A stretch of 18,409 nucleotides of DNA from Desulfobulbaceae bacterium (lineage in GTDB: Bacteria > Desulfobacterota > Desulfobulbia > Desulfobulbales > Desulfurivibrionaceae). The DNA lies in NCBI GenBank assembly GCA_003557565.1, contig PWOG01000246.1, positions 1 through 18,409 of the forward strand, in the 5' to 3' direction. A model generated the notes under the pieces. It was not told where the DNA came from. It did no database searches and worked only from the letters and a program-made list of their open reading frames with translations. This document shows, piece by piece, positions 7,025 through 14,172 of this stretch. Position numbers and translations under genes: made by a program. How positions within the stretch are numbered: the stretch's first letter is position 1; the number at the start of each line of letters is the position of its first letter.

Positions 7025-8509
7025 TCATCGGCTTGCCCGGCGGTCGGGCCAGTTGGTTTGCCTGATGTCTGGTCCCGGTTTAGGGGCGGTTATAAAATCA
7101 GCCAGTTCCACCAGGAAATGATTGAGATTCTGGAGAGCGTCGAATTTCAGGGCATTGTTGACCACTTCCAGATCACTGCCGGGCATTTTGTTCTGCAGGG
7201 CCTGGATCAGAGCCAGCACCACGGCGCGGTCAAACTGTTTGTCCACATTGTTGCAAAGTATCTTCAGGGCGGTTTCCACCGGCATGGCGTCGCGGTATGG
7301 TCGCTTGGAGGTAAGGGCGTCGAAGACATCGGCCACGGCGATGATCCGGCCGAACAGGGATATCTCCGGCCCGGCCAGGCCCAATGGATAACCGGTGCCG
7401 TCCAGTCGTTCGTGGTGCTGGATGGCGCCCTGGATAATGTGATTGGCCAGATGGATGGGCTGCAGGATCTTGTCGGTGAACACAGGGTGCTGTTGAATAT
7501 GGCAAAATTCTTCGGTGGTCAGTTTTCCCGGTTTGCCCAGGATTGATTCTGAAACCCCGATCTTGCCCAGGTCATGCATATAGGCAGCGATTTCCAGATC
7601 GTTGACATCCTTGCTGGCAAGGGAAAGCTGCTGGCCGATGCTCACCGCATATTTGGCCACCCGGAAGGAATGACCGTGGGTGTACTCGTCCTTGGCGTCG
7701 ATGGCGGCGGCCAGGGCCTTGACCGTGTTCAGATAGAGATCCTGGAGACTGTCGTACAGGCGCAGGGTTTCAAAGGTCGGGGAGATGATGTTTTCGATGA
7801 TGCCGACAAATTTCTTTTCGTAGGCGTTGAAGGGGCGCTGGTTCGGGGAACGTAGGAAGTACATCTGGCCGCTGATTTTGTTGTCCTTCTCCCGGATCGG
7901 TGAATACAGCAGGGAGATGTCGTCATCGAGGGTGCAGATGACGGTGTGGCCGGTCTCTTCATGGCGGCGCAGGCATTCGTATCCCCGGATAGCCATTTCC
8001 TTTTCAGGGGTGATATTGATCCTGACCCTGATCTCATGGTCCCACCGGCCCCGGGTATGGAAAAAGGCCCGTTCGGCCTTGATGGCCTTGGATATTTCCT
8101 GGAGAATAATCCGGTAACACTCCTCAAGCTCTTCCACTCCGATGATTTTACGGGAAACCTTGCTGAGGAAGCTGAGCTGTCCGGCCAGATCCAGCATTTC
8201 CTCGCTGGTTTCACGCAATTCCTCGTCTCGCTGGAGCTGGCTGTTCATGGCTGCCAGGCAGTAAGAGATATGAGGCTCGGCGGTCTGCAGGGTTTGCTGG
8301 TCGGCGGCGCTGCAAGTGAGGCCACCGATATCATGCTGATATTTAAAGGAATAATAACGGCTGATCGCGCCGTTGGCCTGGCCTTTGGTGAGCAGCACCT
8401 GACCGTCGCTGTCCAGCACCATGACCTGAAGATTCAGGGTTTCGCTGAGGTACTGGAGGGAAAGGTCGAGGAACTCCGTATCGAACAGGTAGTCATTGAT
8501 GGAACTCAT
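7025..8509 (-). CDS. HD-GYP domain protein, probable cyclic-di-GMP phosphodiesterase with sensory N-terminus
   Basis: A 494-residue cytoplasmic protein with no membrane segment. Residues about 10-95 form a small sensory-like domain (PocR-like in appearance, uncertain). Residues about 115-250 look like a GAF domain, and about 258-440 form the HD-GYP domain. Catalytic features are intact: HGHSFRV at 278-284, HD at 312-313 within HDLGKIG, HHE at 365-367 and GTGYP at 371-375. HD-GYP proteins hydrolyse c-di-GMP, so a role in switching between motile and sessile states or in stress output is expected. The ATG at 8507-8509 overlaps the TGA of the response regulator gene (ATGA), showing translational coupling and suggesting a shared pathway. 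Confidence 0.9.
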   Translation of the reverse strand: MSSINDYLFDTEFLDLSLQYLSETLNLQVMVLDSDGQVLLTKGQANGAISRYYSFKYQHDIGGLTCSAADQQTLQTAEPHISYCLAAMNSQLQRDEELRETSEEMLDLAGQLSFLSKVSRKIIGVEELEECYRIILQEISKAIKAERAFFHTRGRWDHEIRVRINITPEKEMAIRGYECLRRHEETGHTVICTLDDDISLLYSPIREKDNKISGQMYFLRSPNQRPFNAYEKKFVGIIENIISPTFETLRLYDSLQDLYLNTVKALAAAIDAKDEYTHGHSFRVAKYAVSIGQQLSLASKDVNDLEIAAYMHDLGKIGVSESILGKPGKLTTEEFCHIQQHPVFTDKILQPIHLANHIIQGAIQHHERLDGTGYPLGLAGPEISLFGRIIAVADVFDALTSKRPYRDAMPVETALKILCNNVDKQFDRAVVLALIQALQNKMPGSDLEVVNNALKFDALQNLNHFLVELADFITAPKPGPDIRQTNWPDRRASR

Positions 8510-8895
8510 GACTGCGGCATCTCCTGGGAAAAGAAACTGTTGACGGTTTTGCTCAGCTCTTCCCGGCAGATGGGTTTATTGAGAAACCCATCGCCGCCGA
8601 CGGCTTTGGCCTGACTGATGTTTTCCTCGCTGCCCAGGGAAGTAAAAAAGATTACCGGAATGGAGGCGGTTCGCTGGTCGGCCTTCAGCTGTCGGGTTGC
8701 TTGGATGCCGTCTAGTACCGGCATCTCGATATCCATGATTATCATGTCCGGCCCGGTTGCAATGGCGGTCTCCACCCCTTGTTGCCCGTTTTCCACCGCC
8801 GTCGCCTGGTAGCCCAGTTGCCGGACCAGTTGACTGACAATGCGACGGATCATGGCGGAGTCGTCGACGATTAAAATGGTTTTATTGTTTATCAA
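8506..8895 (-). CDS. Single-domain CheY-like response regulator
   Basis: A 129-residue receiver domain alone, with no output domain. The acidic pocket is D11-D12, the phosphoacceptor is D55 in IMDIEMPVLDG, the switch residue is T85 and the conserved lysine is K107 in NKP. In-frame upstream sequence reaches a TGA without any ATG or GTG, and the first usable start is the TTG at 8895; the Shine-Dalgarno sequence is weak. The next in-frame ATG would remove part of the fold. It overlaps the HD-GYP gene by 4 bp and probably receives phosphate from a histidine kinase elsewhere, acting through or with the HD-GYP protein. No kinase gene is in the window. Confidence 0.9.
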   Translation of the reverse strand: MINNKTILIVDDSAMIRRIVSQLVRQLGYQATAVENGQQGVETAIATGPDMIIMDIEMPVLDGIQATRQLKADQRTASIPVIFFTSLGSEENISQAKAVGGDGFLNKPICREELSKTVNSFFSQEMPQS

Positions 8896-8935
8896 GATAA
8901 AGTACCCGGATCATTAATGATGATTTGTTTGGGAC

Positions 8936-8965
8936 AATATAACCTTATTTATCAAATAGTTGCAA
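8936..8965 (-). promoter_or_regulatory. Candidate promoter for the response regulator / HD-GYP pair
   Basis: Minus strand: -35-like TTGCAA (8965-8960), 18-bp spacer, -10-like TATATT (8941-8936), about 40 nt before the TTG start. The -35 abuts the T-run that ends the preceding DUF4438 unit. Confidence 0.4.
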
Positions 8966-8998
8966 AAAAAAACTCCACAGCGCTGGCGGTGGGCCAGC
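8964..8998 (-). terminator. Probable terminator of the DUF4438 gene
   Basis: On the minus strand GCTGGC (8998-8993) pairs with GCCAGC (8987-8982) across a 5-nt loop, and nine T follow at 8972-8964. The 9-nt gap between stem and T-run is longer than ideal; an alternative CCAC/GTGG pairing brings the stem next to the T-run. It lies 42-76 nt past the DUF4438 stop codon. Confidence 0.5.
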
Positions 8999-9039
8999 AA
9001 AATCCGGGTGATAGGCTCCGGGCTGGTGACCACAAAGTG

Positions 9040-9921
9040 TTACAGCTTGGGCAGGTAATGAACCAGGTTTGCCTGGTCGTCGATAATCGGCTCTATTTCG
9101 CCGCCTCCGGCTGCCATTACCACCATCACTCCGGGGCCGTGGCCGGCCAGGACACAGTCGGAATGGACCACCACCCCAATTACCATGCCGCCGCTGCGGT
9201 ATACCCGGCCATAGGCGGCATCGGCGTCGGTGATGGCGACGAAGTCCCCCAGCCGAAGGTTGTCGAGCTGGAACTTTTCCACCGTGGGCCGGTCAAAAAG
9301 CTGAATATCATAGTCGCCGCTGTGGCTGTGGGGGGACCCCAGGCCGGAGCCCATGATGGCCGCCGGTACCAGGTGAGTCACCGGCACCTGCAGTTTGCCG
9401 TTTTCTGCCGGTTTGACCGGCAGGGCCGCCAGCAGGTCAGGATCCAGGTTGATGATTTTAAGATCCGGCCAATCGGTCAGTTTAAGCCCGCAACCAAAGG
9501 CCTTGATCTGGATCTTGTCGCCGATTACCAGTCTTTCCAGAACCTCGGGGGGGAAATCAAGCAGAACATGCTCGATGCCCCCGTGTTTGCCGGTGACCCG
9601 CCCTTTCTCTCCCTTGGCATCGCCGGTGACCACGGTGGCCTGGTTGCCGGCGCAGGAGTAAAGGTTGAGGGCCCGGTTGGGACCGGGTTGGACCTGGAAT
9701 TTGGTAAAGTTGCTGATGGAGACCCCTGGTTCCACGTGATCGGCAAACAGTCCGCAGGCGGGGTCGCCGATGCGCAGATTATAGGTGATGCCGCCGACCC
9801 CGGGGTAGACGTCGGAATGGCCGTCGGGACTGATCCGGTAAGGGTTGACGCCGCCCAGGGGCGAGGTGATTTCGCCGATCACCGATTGACAGACCAGTTG
9901 CTCCCGGTTGGTTTTCAGCAT
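9040..9921 (-). CDS. DUF4438-family protein of unknown function
   Basis: A 293-residue soluble protein with no signal peptide or membrane segment. It is rich in glycine and beta-prone segments, with conserved-looking stretches such as GGITYNLRIGDPACG near residues 43-57 and PHSHSGDYDIQ near the last third. The overall pattern fits the DUF4438 family, for which I know of no assigned reaction; family assignment is from memory of the pattern, not from a search. The start is well supported: AAGGAG sits 8 nt before the ATG at 9921. It follows ychF by 49 nt on the same strand, so the two may be co-transcribed, and a probable terminator follows it. Confidence 0.8.
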   Translation of the reverse strand: MLKTNREQLVCQSVIGEITSPLGGVNPYRISPDGHSDVYPGVGGITYNLRIGDPACGLFADHVEPGVSISNFTKFQVQPGPNRALNLYSCAGNQATVVTGDAKGEKGRVTGKHGGIEHVLLDFPPEVLERLVIGDKIQIKAFGCGLKLTDWPDLKIINLDPDLLAALPVKPAENGKLQVPVTHLVPAAIMGSGLGSPHSHSGDYDIQLFDRPTVEKFQLDNLRLGDFVAITDADAAYGRVYRSGGMVIGVVVHSDCVLAGHGPGVMVVMAAGGGEIEPIIDDQANLVHYLPKL

Positions 9922-9970
9922 TGTGGTACTCCTTGGTAAGAGTTTGTTGTACTAGTTCAATTATAAAAAT

Positions 9971-11065
9971 TCAGACGTTGAAGCGAAAGTTGACGCAATC
10001 GCCGTCCTGGACAGTGTAGTCCTTGCCTTCCAGGCGCATCAGACCTTTTTCCCTGGCTTTGCTTTCGCTGCCGCAGTCGATGAGATGCTGCCAGGAAATA
10101 ACTTCGGCCCGGATAAAACCCCGTTCAAAGTCGGTATGGATCACCCCGGCGGCCTGGGGAGCCTTGCTGCCCCGGACCACGGTCCAGGCCCGGGTTTCCT
10201 TTTCGCCTACGGTGAAAAAGGTGATCAACCCCAGCAGTTCATAGCCGGTGCGGATCAATCGGTTGAGTCCGGGTTCGCTCTGGCCCAGATCTTCCAGGAA
10301 GTCGGTGCGTTCGGCTTCATCCAGGTGGCTCAGTTCCTCTTCAATGGCCCCGGAGATCATGACCAGGGAGGCCTGTTCCTCGGCGGCGGCCTGTTTGAGT
10401 TCCTCCACCCAGGGGTTGCCGCTGTTGATCTCCGCCTCGGCGACGTTGGCCACGTAGAGCACCGGTTTGGCGCTGAGCAGAAACAACTCCCGCAGCAATT
10501 CCCGGCCGGTGTCGTCAAGTTCCATGGTGCGGGCCGGCAGTCCATGGTCCAGGTGCTTTTCCATGGCCTCCAGAAAGGCCAGCTGTTCCCTGGCCCCTTT
10601 CTGGCCGGACTTGGCCTGAGGCCGGGTTTTGTCAAGACGCTTGCGTACACTTTCCAAATCGGCGAGAATCAATTCGGTGTTGATGATATCCCGGTCCCGC
10701 AGCGGGTCGATGGACTCTCCCACATGGACGATGTTGTCGTCGACGAAACAGCGGATCACGTGGGCGATGGCATCCACCTGGCGGATATGGCCCAAAAACT
10801 GATTGCCCAGGCCCTCGCCCTGGCTGGCGCCACTGACCAGTCCGGCGATATCGACGAATTCCATCCTGGCGTTGACCTTGTTTTTGGTGTTGACCATGTC
10901 CGCCAGTTTGTCCAGCCGCTGGTCGGGTACCGGAACCATGCCCACGTTGGGTTCAATGGTGCAGAAGGGGTAATTGGCCGATTCGATGCCGGCCCTGGTC
11001 AGGGCGTTAAAAATGGTGGACTTGCCCACATTGGGCAGGCCGACAATGCCGCAACGAAATCCCAT
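9971..11065 (-). CDS. ychF: Redox-regulated ATPase YchF (Obg-like, OLA1 family)
   Basis: An Obg-superfamily P-loop protein that binds ATP rather than GTP and associates with ribosomes; its cellular role is linked to translation and stress. With the ATG at 11065 the protein has 364 residues, the normal YchF length, and starts MGFRCGIVG; AAGGAT lies about 9 nt upstream. An upstream in-frame ATG at 11134 would add 23 non-conserved residues and is rejected. The P-loop reads GLPNVGKST at 9-17. The NVAE sequence in the later part of the G domain replaces NKxD, the mark of ATP preference. The C-terminal TGS domain includes RAWTVVRGSKAPQAAG and the end VQDGDCVNFRFNV. Confidence 0.96.
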   Translation of the reverse strand: MGFRCGIVGLPNVGKSTIFNALTRAGIESANYPFCTIEPNVGMVPVPDQRLDKLADMVNTKNKVNARMEFVDIAGLVSGASQGEGLGNQFLGHIRQVDAIAHVIRCFVDDNIVHVGESIDPLRDRDIINTELILADLESVRKRLDKTRPQAKSGQKGAREQLAFLEAMEKHLDHGLPARTMELDDTGRELLRELFLLSAKPVLYVANVAEAEINSGNPWVEELKQAAAEEQASLVMISGAIEEELSHLDEAERTDFLEDLGQSEPGLNRLIRTGYELLGLITFFTVGEKETRAWTVVRGSKAPQAAGVIHTDFERGFIRAEVISWQHLIDCGSESKAREKGLMRLEGKDYTVQDGDCVNFRFNV

Positions 11066-11078
11066 GATTTTGTTATCC

Positions 11079-11221
11079 TTATAAAGAGAGTAGAATTTGT
11101 GTATTTGTTGAACCGGGTGGCTGAACCGAAACATTCCACGGTTTGCTTTGATGATCTGTCCGGCCGTGGCTTGGGCCCTTGCCGATGCTTGAAAGCTGAG
11201 AACGAAAATCTCTCTTTATAA
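11079..11221. repeat. Perfect 12-bp inverted repeat flanking the ychF/dciA divergent region
   Basis: TTATAAAGAGAG at 11079-11090 and its exact complement CTCTCTTTATAA at 11210-11221 face each other across about 119 nt between two divergent genes. The right arm contains TATAAT (11217-11222), which could be a -10 element for the plus-strand gene; the left arm contains the equivalent TATAAG read on the minus strand, but this overlaps the ychF ribosome binding site. A CCACGG/CCGTGG pair lies inside. It could be a regulator site pair, the ends of a small relic element, or coincidence. Confidence 0.4.
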
Positions 11222-11293
11222 TGGTTTCTCAAGTAATGGGCAAGGTAAACGTGCCGCAGCGGCAGCCAGAGGGACTTGTTGGGGTTAATTAAA

Positions 11294-11767
11294 ATGAAAG
11301 AAAACAACAAAATAAGCCGCCTTGGCGAGATGCTGGGAGGGCTGGCGTCGACCAGGGACTGGCGCTCGCGCCTGGCCCAGCACGAGGTGTTTCTTGCCTG
11401 GCCTGAGGTGGTGGGTGAGGAAATCGCCGCCGTATGTCGTCCGGAAGTGATCAGGGATTCGGTGTTGTGGGTACGGGTGACGGATCCGGTCTGGGGGCAG
11501 CAGCTGCAGTTTGAGAAAACGGCCCTGCTGGAGGCGGTCAACAATTACCTGCAAACCGAGCGCAAGGTCACCGGCCTGCGTTTCCGTTTCGATCCCTCCC
11601 TGGCCCGAGAACTGGACCGGGAACAAACGCCGGAATTTAAGCCAGAACCACCCCCAAAAACCCCTGATCCGGCCCGGGAAGCGGAATTTGCCGCCATGAT
11701 CGCCGATATCGACGACCCCCAGGCCCGGGCCAATCTGCTGCGGCTCTGGCGCAAGTCCCAGGGCTGA
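11294..11767 (+). CDS. DUF721-family protein, DciA-like (probable helicase loader)
   Basis: A 157-residue protein whose first 100 residues show the DUF721 pattern: LGEMLGGL at the start, then FLAWPEVVGEEIAAVCRPEVIRDSVLWVRVxDPVWGQQL, typical of DciA, the replicative-helicase (DnaB) operator of many bacteria lacking DnaC/DnaI. The tail from about residue 110 is proline-rich and charged, ending in a short helix. I chose the ATG at 11294; the frame is open upstream to a TTG at 11276, which would add six residues. The Shine-Dalgarno is weak for both. It is divergent from ychF and meets the chemoreceptor gene tail to tail with only 5 nt between the stops; a short GGGC/GCCC hairpin at 11761-11771 covers its stop codon. 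Helicase-loader function is inferred from family. Confidence 0.82.
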   Translation: MKENNKISRLGEMLGGLASTRDWRSRLAQHEVFLAWPEVVGEEIAAVCRPEVIRDSVLWVRVTDPVWGQQLQFEKTALLEAVNNYLQTERKVTGLRFRFDPSLARELDREQTPEFKPEPPPKTPDPAREAEFAAMIADIDDPQARANLLRLWRKSQG

Positions 11768-11772
11768 GCCCT

Positions 11773-13188
11773 TTATTCGCGTTCCATGCCCTTGATCATG
11801 GTTATCAGGGTGTCGACACACTGATTGAGCTGATCCGCCTGCTCCTCCATGGTCTGGGCCAGTTGGGACTGTTGTTCGGCCTCGGTGGCATTGTCCTGGG
11901 TGGCCTTGTCCAACTCGTTGATGGCCATGGAAATATGGCGAATGCCTTGGGACTGTTCCTTGGAGGCGGTGGCGATTTCTCTTAAAATACCGGCGGTTTC
12001 CTCGGCCTTGTGGGCCGCGCTTTTAAACGACTGGTCGGAGTTGTTCACCAGGTGAGAACCGCGTTTTATCCGGTTGTTAGTGGTGGAAAGCAGCTCCGTG
12101 GTTTGCCTGGCGGCCTCCGCCGCCCGCATGGCGAGGTTGCGGACCTCGTCGGCCACCACCGCGAACCCGGCTCCGGCTTCACCGGCACGGGCCGCCTCAA
12201 CTGCGGCATTGAGGGCCAGCAGGTTGGTTTGAAAGGCGATTTCGTCGATGGTCTGGATAATCTTGCTGGTTTCCTCGTTGGCGCTGGTGATCTCTCGCAT
12301 GGCCTCGGTCAGCTGGGCCATGGCTTGGTTGGCCTCGGTCATTACCTGGTTGGCCTCGGTCATCAGGTTGTTGGCCGAAGCGGCGCTGTCGGCGTTCATG
12401 GTGGTCATGGAGGACAGCTCCTCGATGGAAGCGCTGGTCTGCTCCAGTGCCGCCGCCTGCTGGGAGGCCCGGTCCGCCAGGTTCTGGCCCGAGGACGCCG
12501 ATTGGTGAGCACTGTGGGAAACCTCACCGGCGCTGGCTTGCAGGTCATCAATCAGCGTGTCGACGGGCCGGCTGATCAGGCGGTTCATGGCGTAGGCGAT
12601 GGAAGCGCTGACCAGCCCCAGCAGGGTCAGGCAGCCGATGACCAGGAATAAGGTCAGGTTGCGCAGGGTGGCGTTGAGCCGGCTGAGATCGTAGCTCATT
12701 GCCAGGGTGCCGCCGCTTTCACCTGCACGCCAGTCGGTGTGGCAGCGGATGCAGTCCGGCACCACCGGCTGGGGGCCGTAGATCCTGAGATGATTTCCCC
12801 GGTGTTCTTCTATCTTGGTCATCGCGCTCAGCCGTTGTCTGATTTCCGGGTTGATTTCCCGCTCCGCCAGGGCGCTGTCGGTGGAGGAAAGGTTGAGGTG
12901 GCCGGCGGGGTCGTAGAGGGAGGCGTCGATTATGCCGTCGATTTCGTTCTGGGTATAAAGCAGTTGCAGAAAAGTTTTCATCTGCCCCCGTTCCAGGGAG
13001 CCCTTGACTCCGTCTTCGAAGGTGTCGAAAATGGTATGGACCGAATCCAGGTAATTGCCGGTCAGCCGCTGTTTGACAAAGCTGTGCAGAAAAACGGTTC
13101 CGCCGATGAGGCCCACGGCGAGAACGACAAGGACCGCCGTCATCACCCTGGTGATAACGGAATGTTGGCATTGGACTTGACCTGGCAT
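11773..13188 (-). CDS. Methyl-accepting chemotaxis protein with periplasmic CxxCH (c-type heme) sensor domain
   Basis: A 471-residue transmembrane chemoreceptor. The first membrane helix is at about residues 12-35, the periplasmic domain at about 36-175, the second helix at about 177-201 and the cytoplasmic signalling helices at about 205-471. The receptor tip is fully conserved at 317-350 (EIAFQTNLLALNAAVEAARAG core), so it should couple to CheA/CheW. The periplasmic part contains C146-I-R-C149-H150, the attachment motif for covalent c-type heme, suggesting a redox or gas sensor. The linker after the second helix is short and I cannot recognise a canonical HAMP domain. A tandem MTEANQ repeat occurs near 276-288, and no C-terminal CheR/CheB tether is visible. 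It is the third gene of the hydrogenase unit, 30 nt after the small-subunit gene. Heme occupancy is inferred; the motif is seen. Confidence 0.93.
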   Translation of the reverse strand: MPGQVQCQHSVITRVMTAVLVVLAVGLIGGTVFLHSFVKQRLTGNYLDSVHTIFDTFEDGVKGSLERGQMKTFLQLLYTQNEIDGIIDASLYDPAGHLNLSSTDSALAEREINPEIRQRLSAMTKIEEHRGNHLRIYGPQPVVPDCIRCHTDWRAGESGGTLAMSYDLSRLNATLRNLTLFLVIGCLTLLGLVSASIAYAMNRLISRPVDTLIDDLQASAGEVSHSAHQSASSGQNLADRASQQAAALEQTSASIEELSSMTTMNADSAASANNLMTEANQVMTEANQAMAQLTEAMREITSANEETSKIIQTIDEIAFQTNLLALNAAVEAARAGEAGAGFAVVADEVRNLAMRAAEAARQTTELLSTTNNRIKRGSHLVNNSDQSFKSAAHKAEETAGILREIATASKEQSQGIRHISMAINELDKATQDNATEAEQQSQLAQTMEEQADQLNQCVDTLITMIKGMERE

Positions 13189-13218
13189 GTCAATGATTCT
13201 CCCTGGCTGTGACTTTGG

Positions 13219-14148
13219 TTAGGAGCGTCGGCTGGTTTTCCCTTCGGACAGGCGATAGAAGGGCAGGCTTTTTTGCCGGGCAAACCTGGGGGAGGCGCAG
13301 CCTATGCAGGGGGCGTTGGCGTTTACGCACCAGGAATGACCCCCGTTCCACCGGCGGGTGGGGCAGTCGGCAAAGGTGATGGGACCTAGGCAGCCCAGTT
13401 TGAACAGGCAGCCGCGGTCACCGAGTTTTTTGGCAAAATTTTCTTCCTGGAAGTCGTAATAACGAGGGCAGTGCTCGTGCAGCCGCCGGTCGAAAAAGGC
13501 TTCCGGGGAGCCGTTGATCAGCTTCGGGCTGCCCGCCAGGACCAGGTGGTTGATGGTGTGCCAGACCCAGTCGGGGTGAACCGGGCATCCCGGGATGTTG
13601 ATCACCTGCCGGTTGATGTTGCGTTTACGGTAAAATTCCGCCAGTCCGATGGCGCCGGTGGGGTTGCCCTCAGCCGCCGGAATCACGCCGTCGCAGGCAC
13701 AGGAGCCGATGGCCACCGCGCCGCTCATGGTGACGGCGGCCCGCTCCAGGTAGTGGGCAAAAGGTTTGTGGTCGATGATGCAGGCCGAGGGCATATCCTC
13801 GGGGATAGCGCCTTCGATGGCCAGGACATAATCGCCGGCCTCGCCATCGATGAAGGCGTTGATCAGTTCCATGGCCTGGGCGCCGGAAGTGGAGGAAAGA
13901 TCGGTGTGAAAGACCAGTTGTGAATACTGGGTGATCATACTCATGGCCGACGGCGTTTCCGCCTGGAGCAGGGAAATGGAGCAGCCGGTGCAGGAAAGTC
14001 CCTGGAGGCAGAGGAGCTTGGGAACCCTACGGGGATCGATTTTATTCAGGGCGGCCCGGGCCTGCGGGGCCAGTCCGCCGCCCTGGCCACCGCCAAAGGC
14101 GGCGGCCAGGGCGGCGGCCAGCTTGAGAAAGTCACGGCGATTAAACAT
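13219..14148 (-). CDS. [NiFe] hydrogenase small subunit, Tat-exported, periplasmic
   Basis: Electron-transfer subunit carrying three Fe-S clusters. A Tat signal with NRRDFLKLA at residues 3-11 leads to a likely cleavage after ARA (30-32). Proximal cluster ligands are C53, C56, C150 and C188. Distal ligands are H224, C227, C247 and C253. For the medial cluster C262, C281 and C284 are joined by C274 in the WC position, where [3Fe-4S] enzymes have Pro, so a [4Fe-4S] medial cluster is predicted. The protein is 309 residues and ends without a membrane helix, so it should be soluble in the periplasm. The start is firm: AAGGAG precedes the ATG. It lies 24 nt after the large-subunit gene and 30 nt before the chemoreceptor gene. 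The large-before-small order is the reverse of most group 1 hydrogenase operons. Confidence 0.95.
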   Translation of the reverse strand: MFNRRDFLKLAAALAAAFGGGQGGGLAPQARAALNKIDPRRVPKLLCLQGLSCTGCSISLLQAETPSAMSMITQYSQLVFHTDLSSTSGAQAMELINAFIDGEAGDYVLAIEGAIPEDMPSACIIDHKPFAHYLERAAVTMSGAVAIGSCACDGVIPAAEGNPTGAIGLAEFYRKRNINRQVINIPGCPVHPDWVWHTINHLVLAGSPKLINGSPEAFFDRRLHEHCPRYYDFQEENFAKKLGDRGCLFKLGCLGPITFADCPTRRWNGGHSWCVNANAPCIGCASPRFARQKSLPFYRLSEGKTSRRS

Positions 14149-14172
14149 ATTCTCTCCTTGAAACCACGGTAA

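Noticed and set aside
10085..11221. A 378-codon plus-strand open frame opposite ychF
   Set aside because: Antisense shadow of ychF; no motif, and composition typical of a complementary frame.
11100..11280. Possible structured RNA (SRP or 6S type) in the ychF/dciA gap
   Set aside because: Contains CCACGG/CCGTGG and other short pairs, but none of the conserved sequence blocks of known RNAs could be found.
11759..11778. Intrinsic terminator at the dciA/chemoreceptor convergence
   Set aside because: Only a 5-bp AGGGC/GCCCT stem with a 3-nt loop followed by TTTATT; too weak to claim as a terminator, and it lies over the stop codon.
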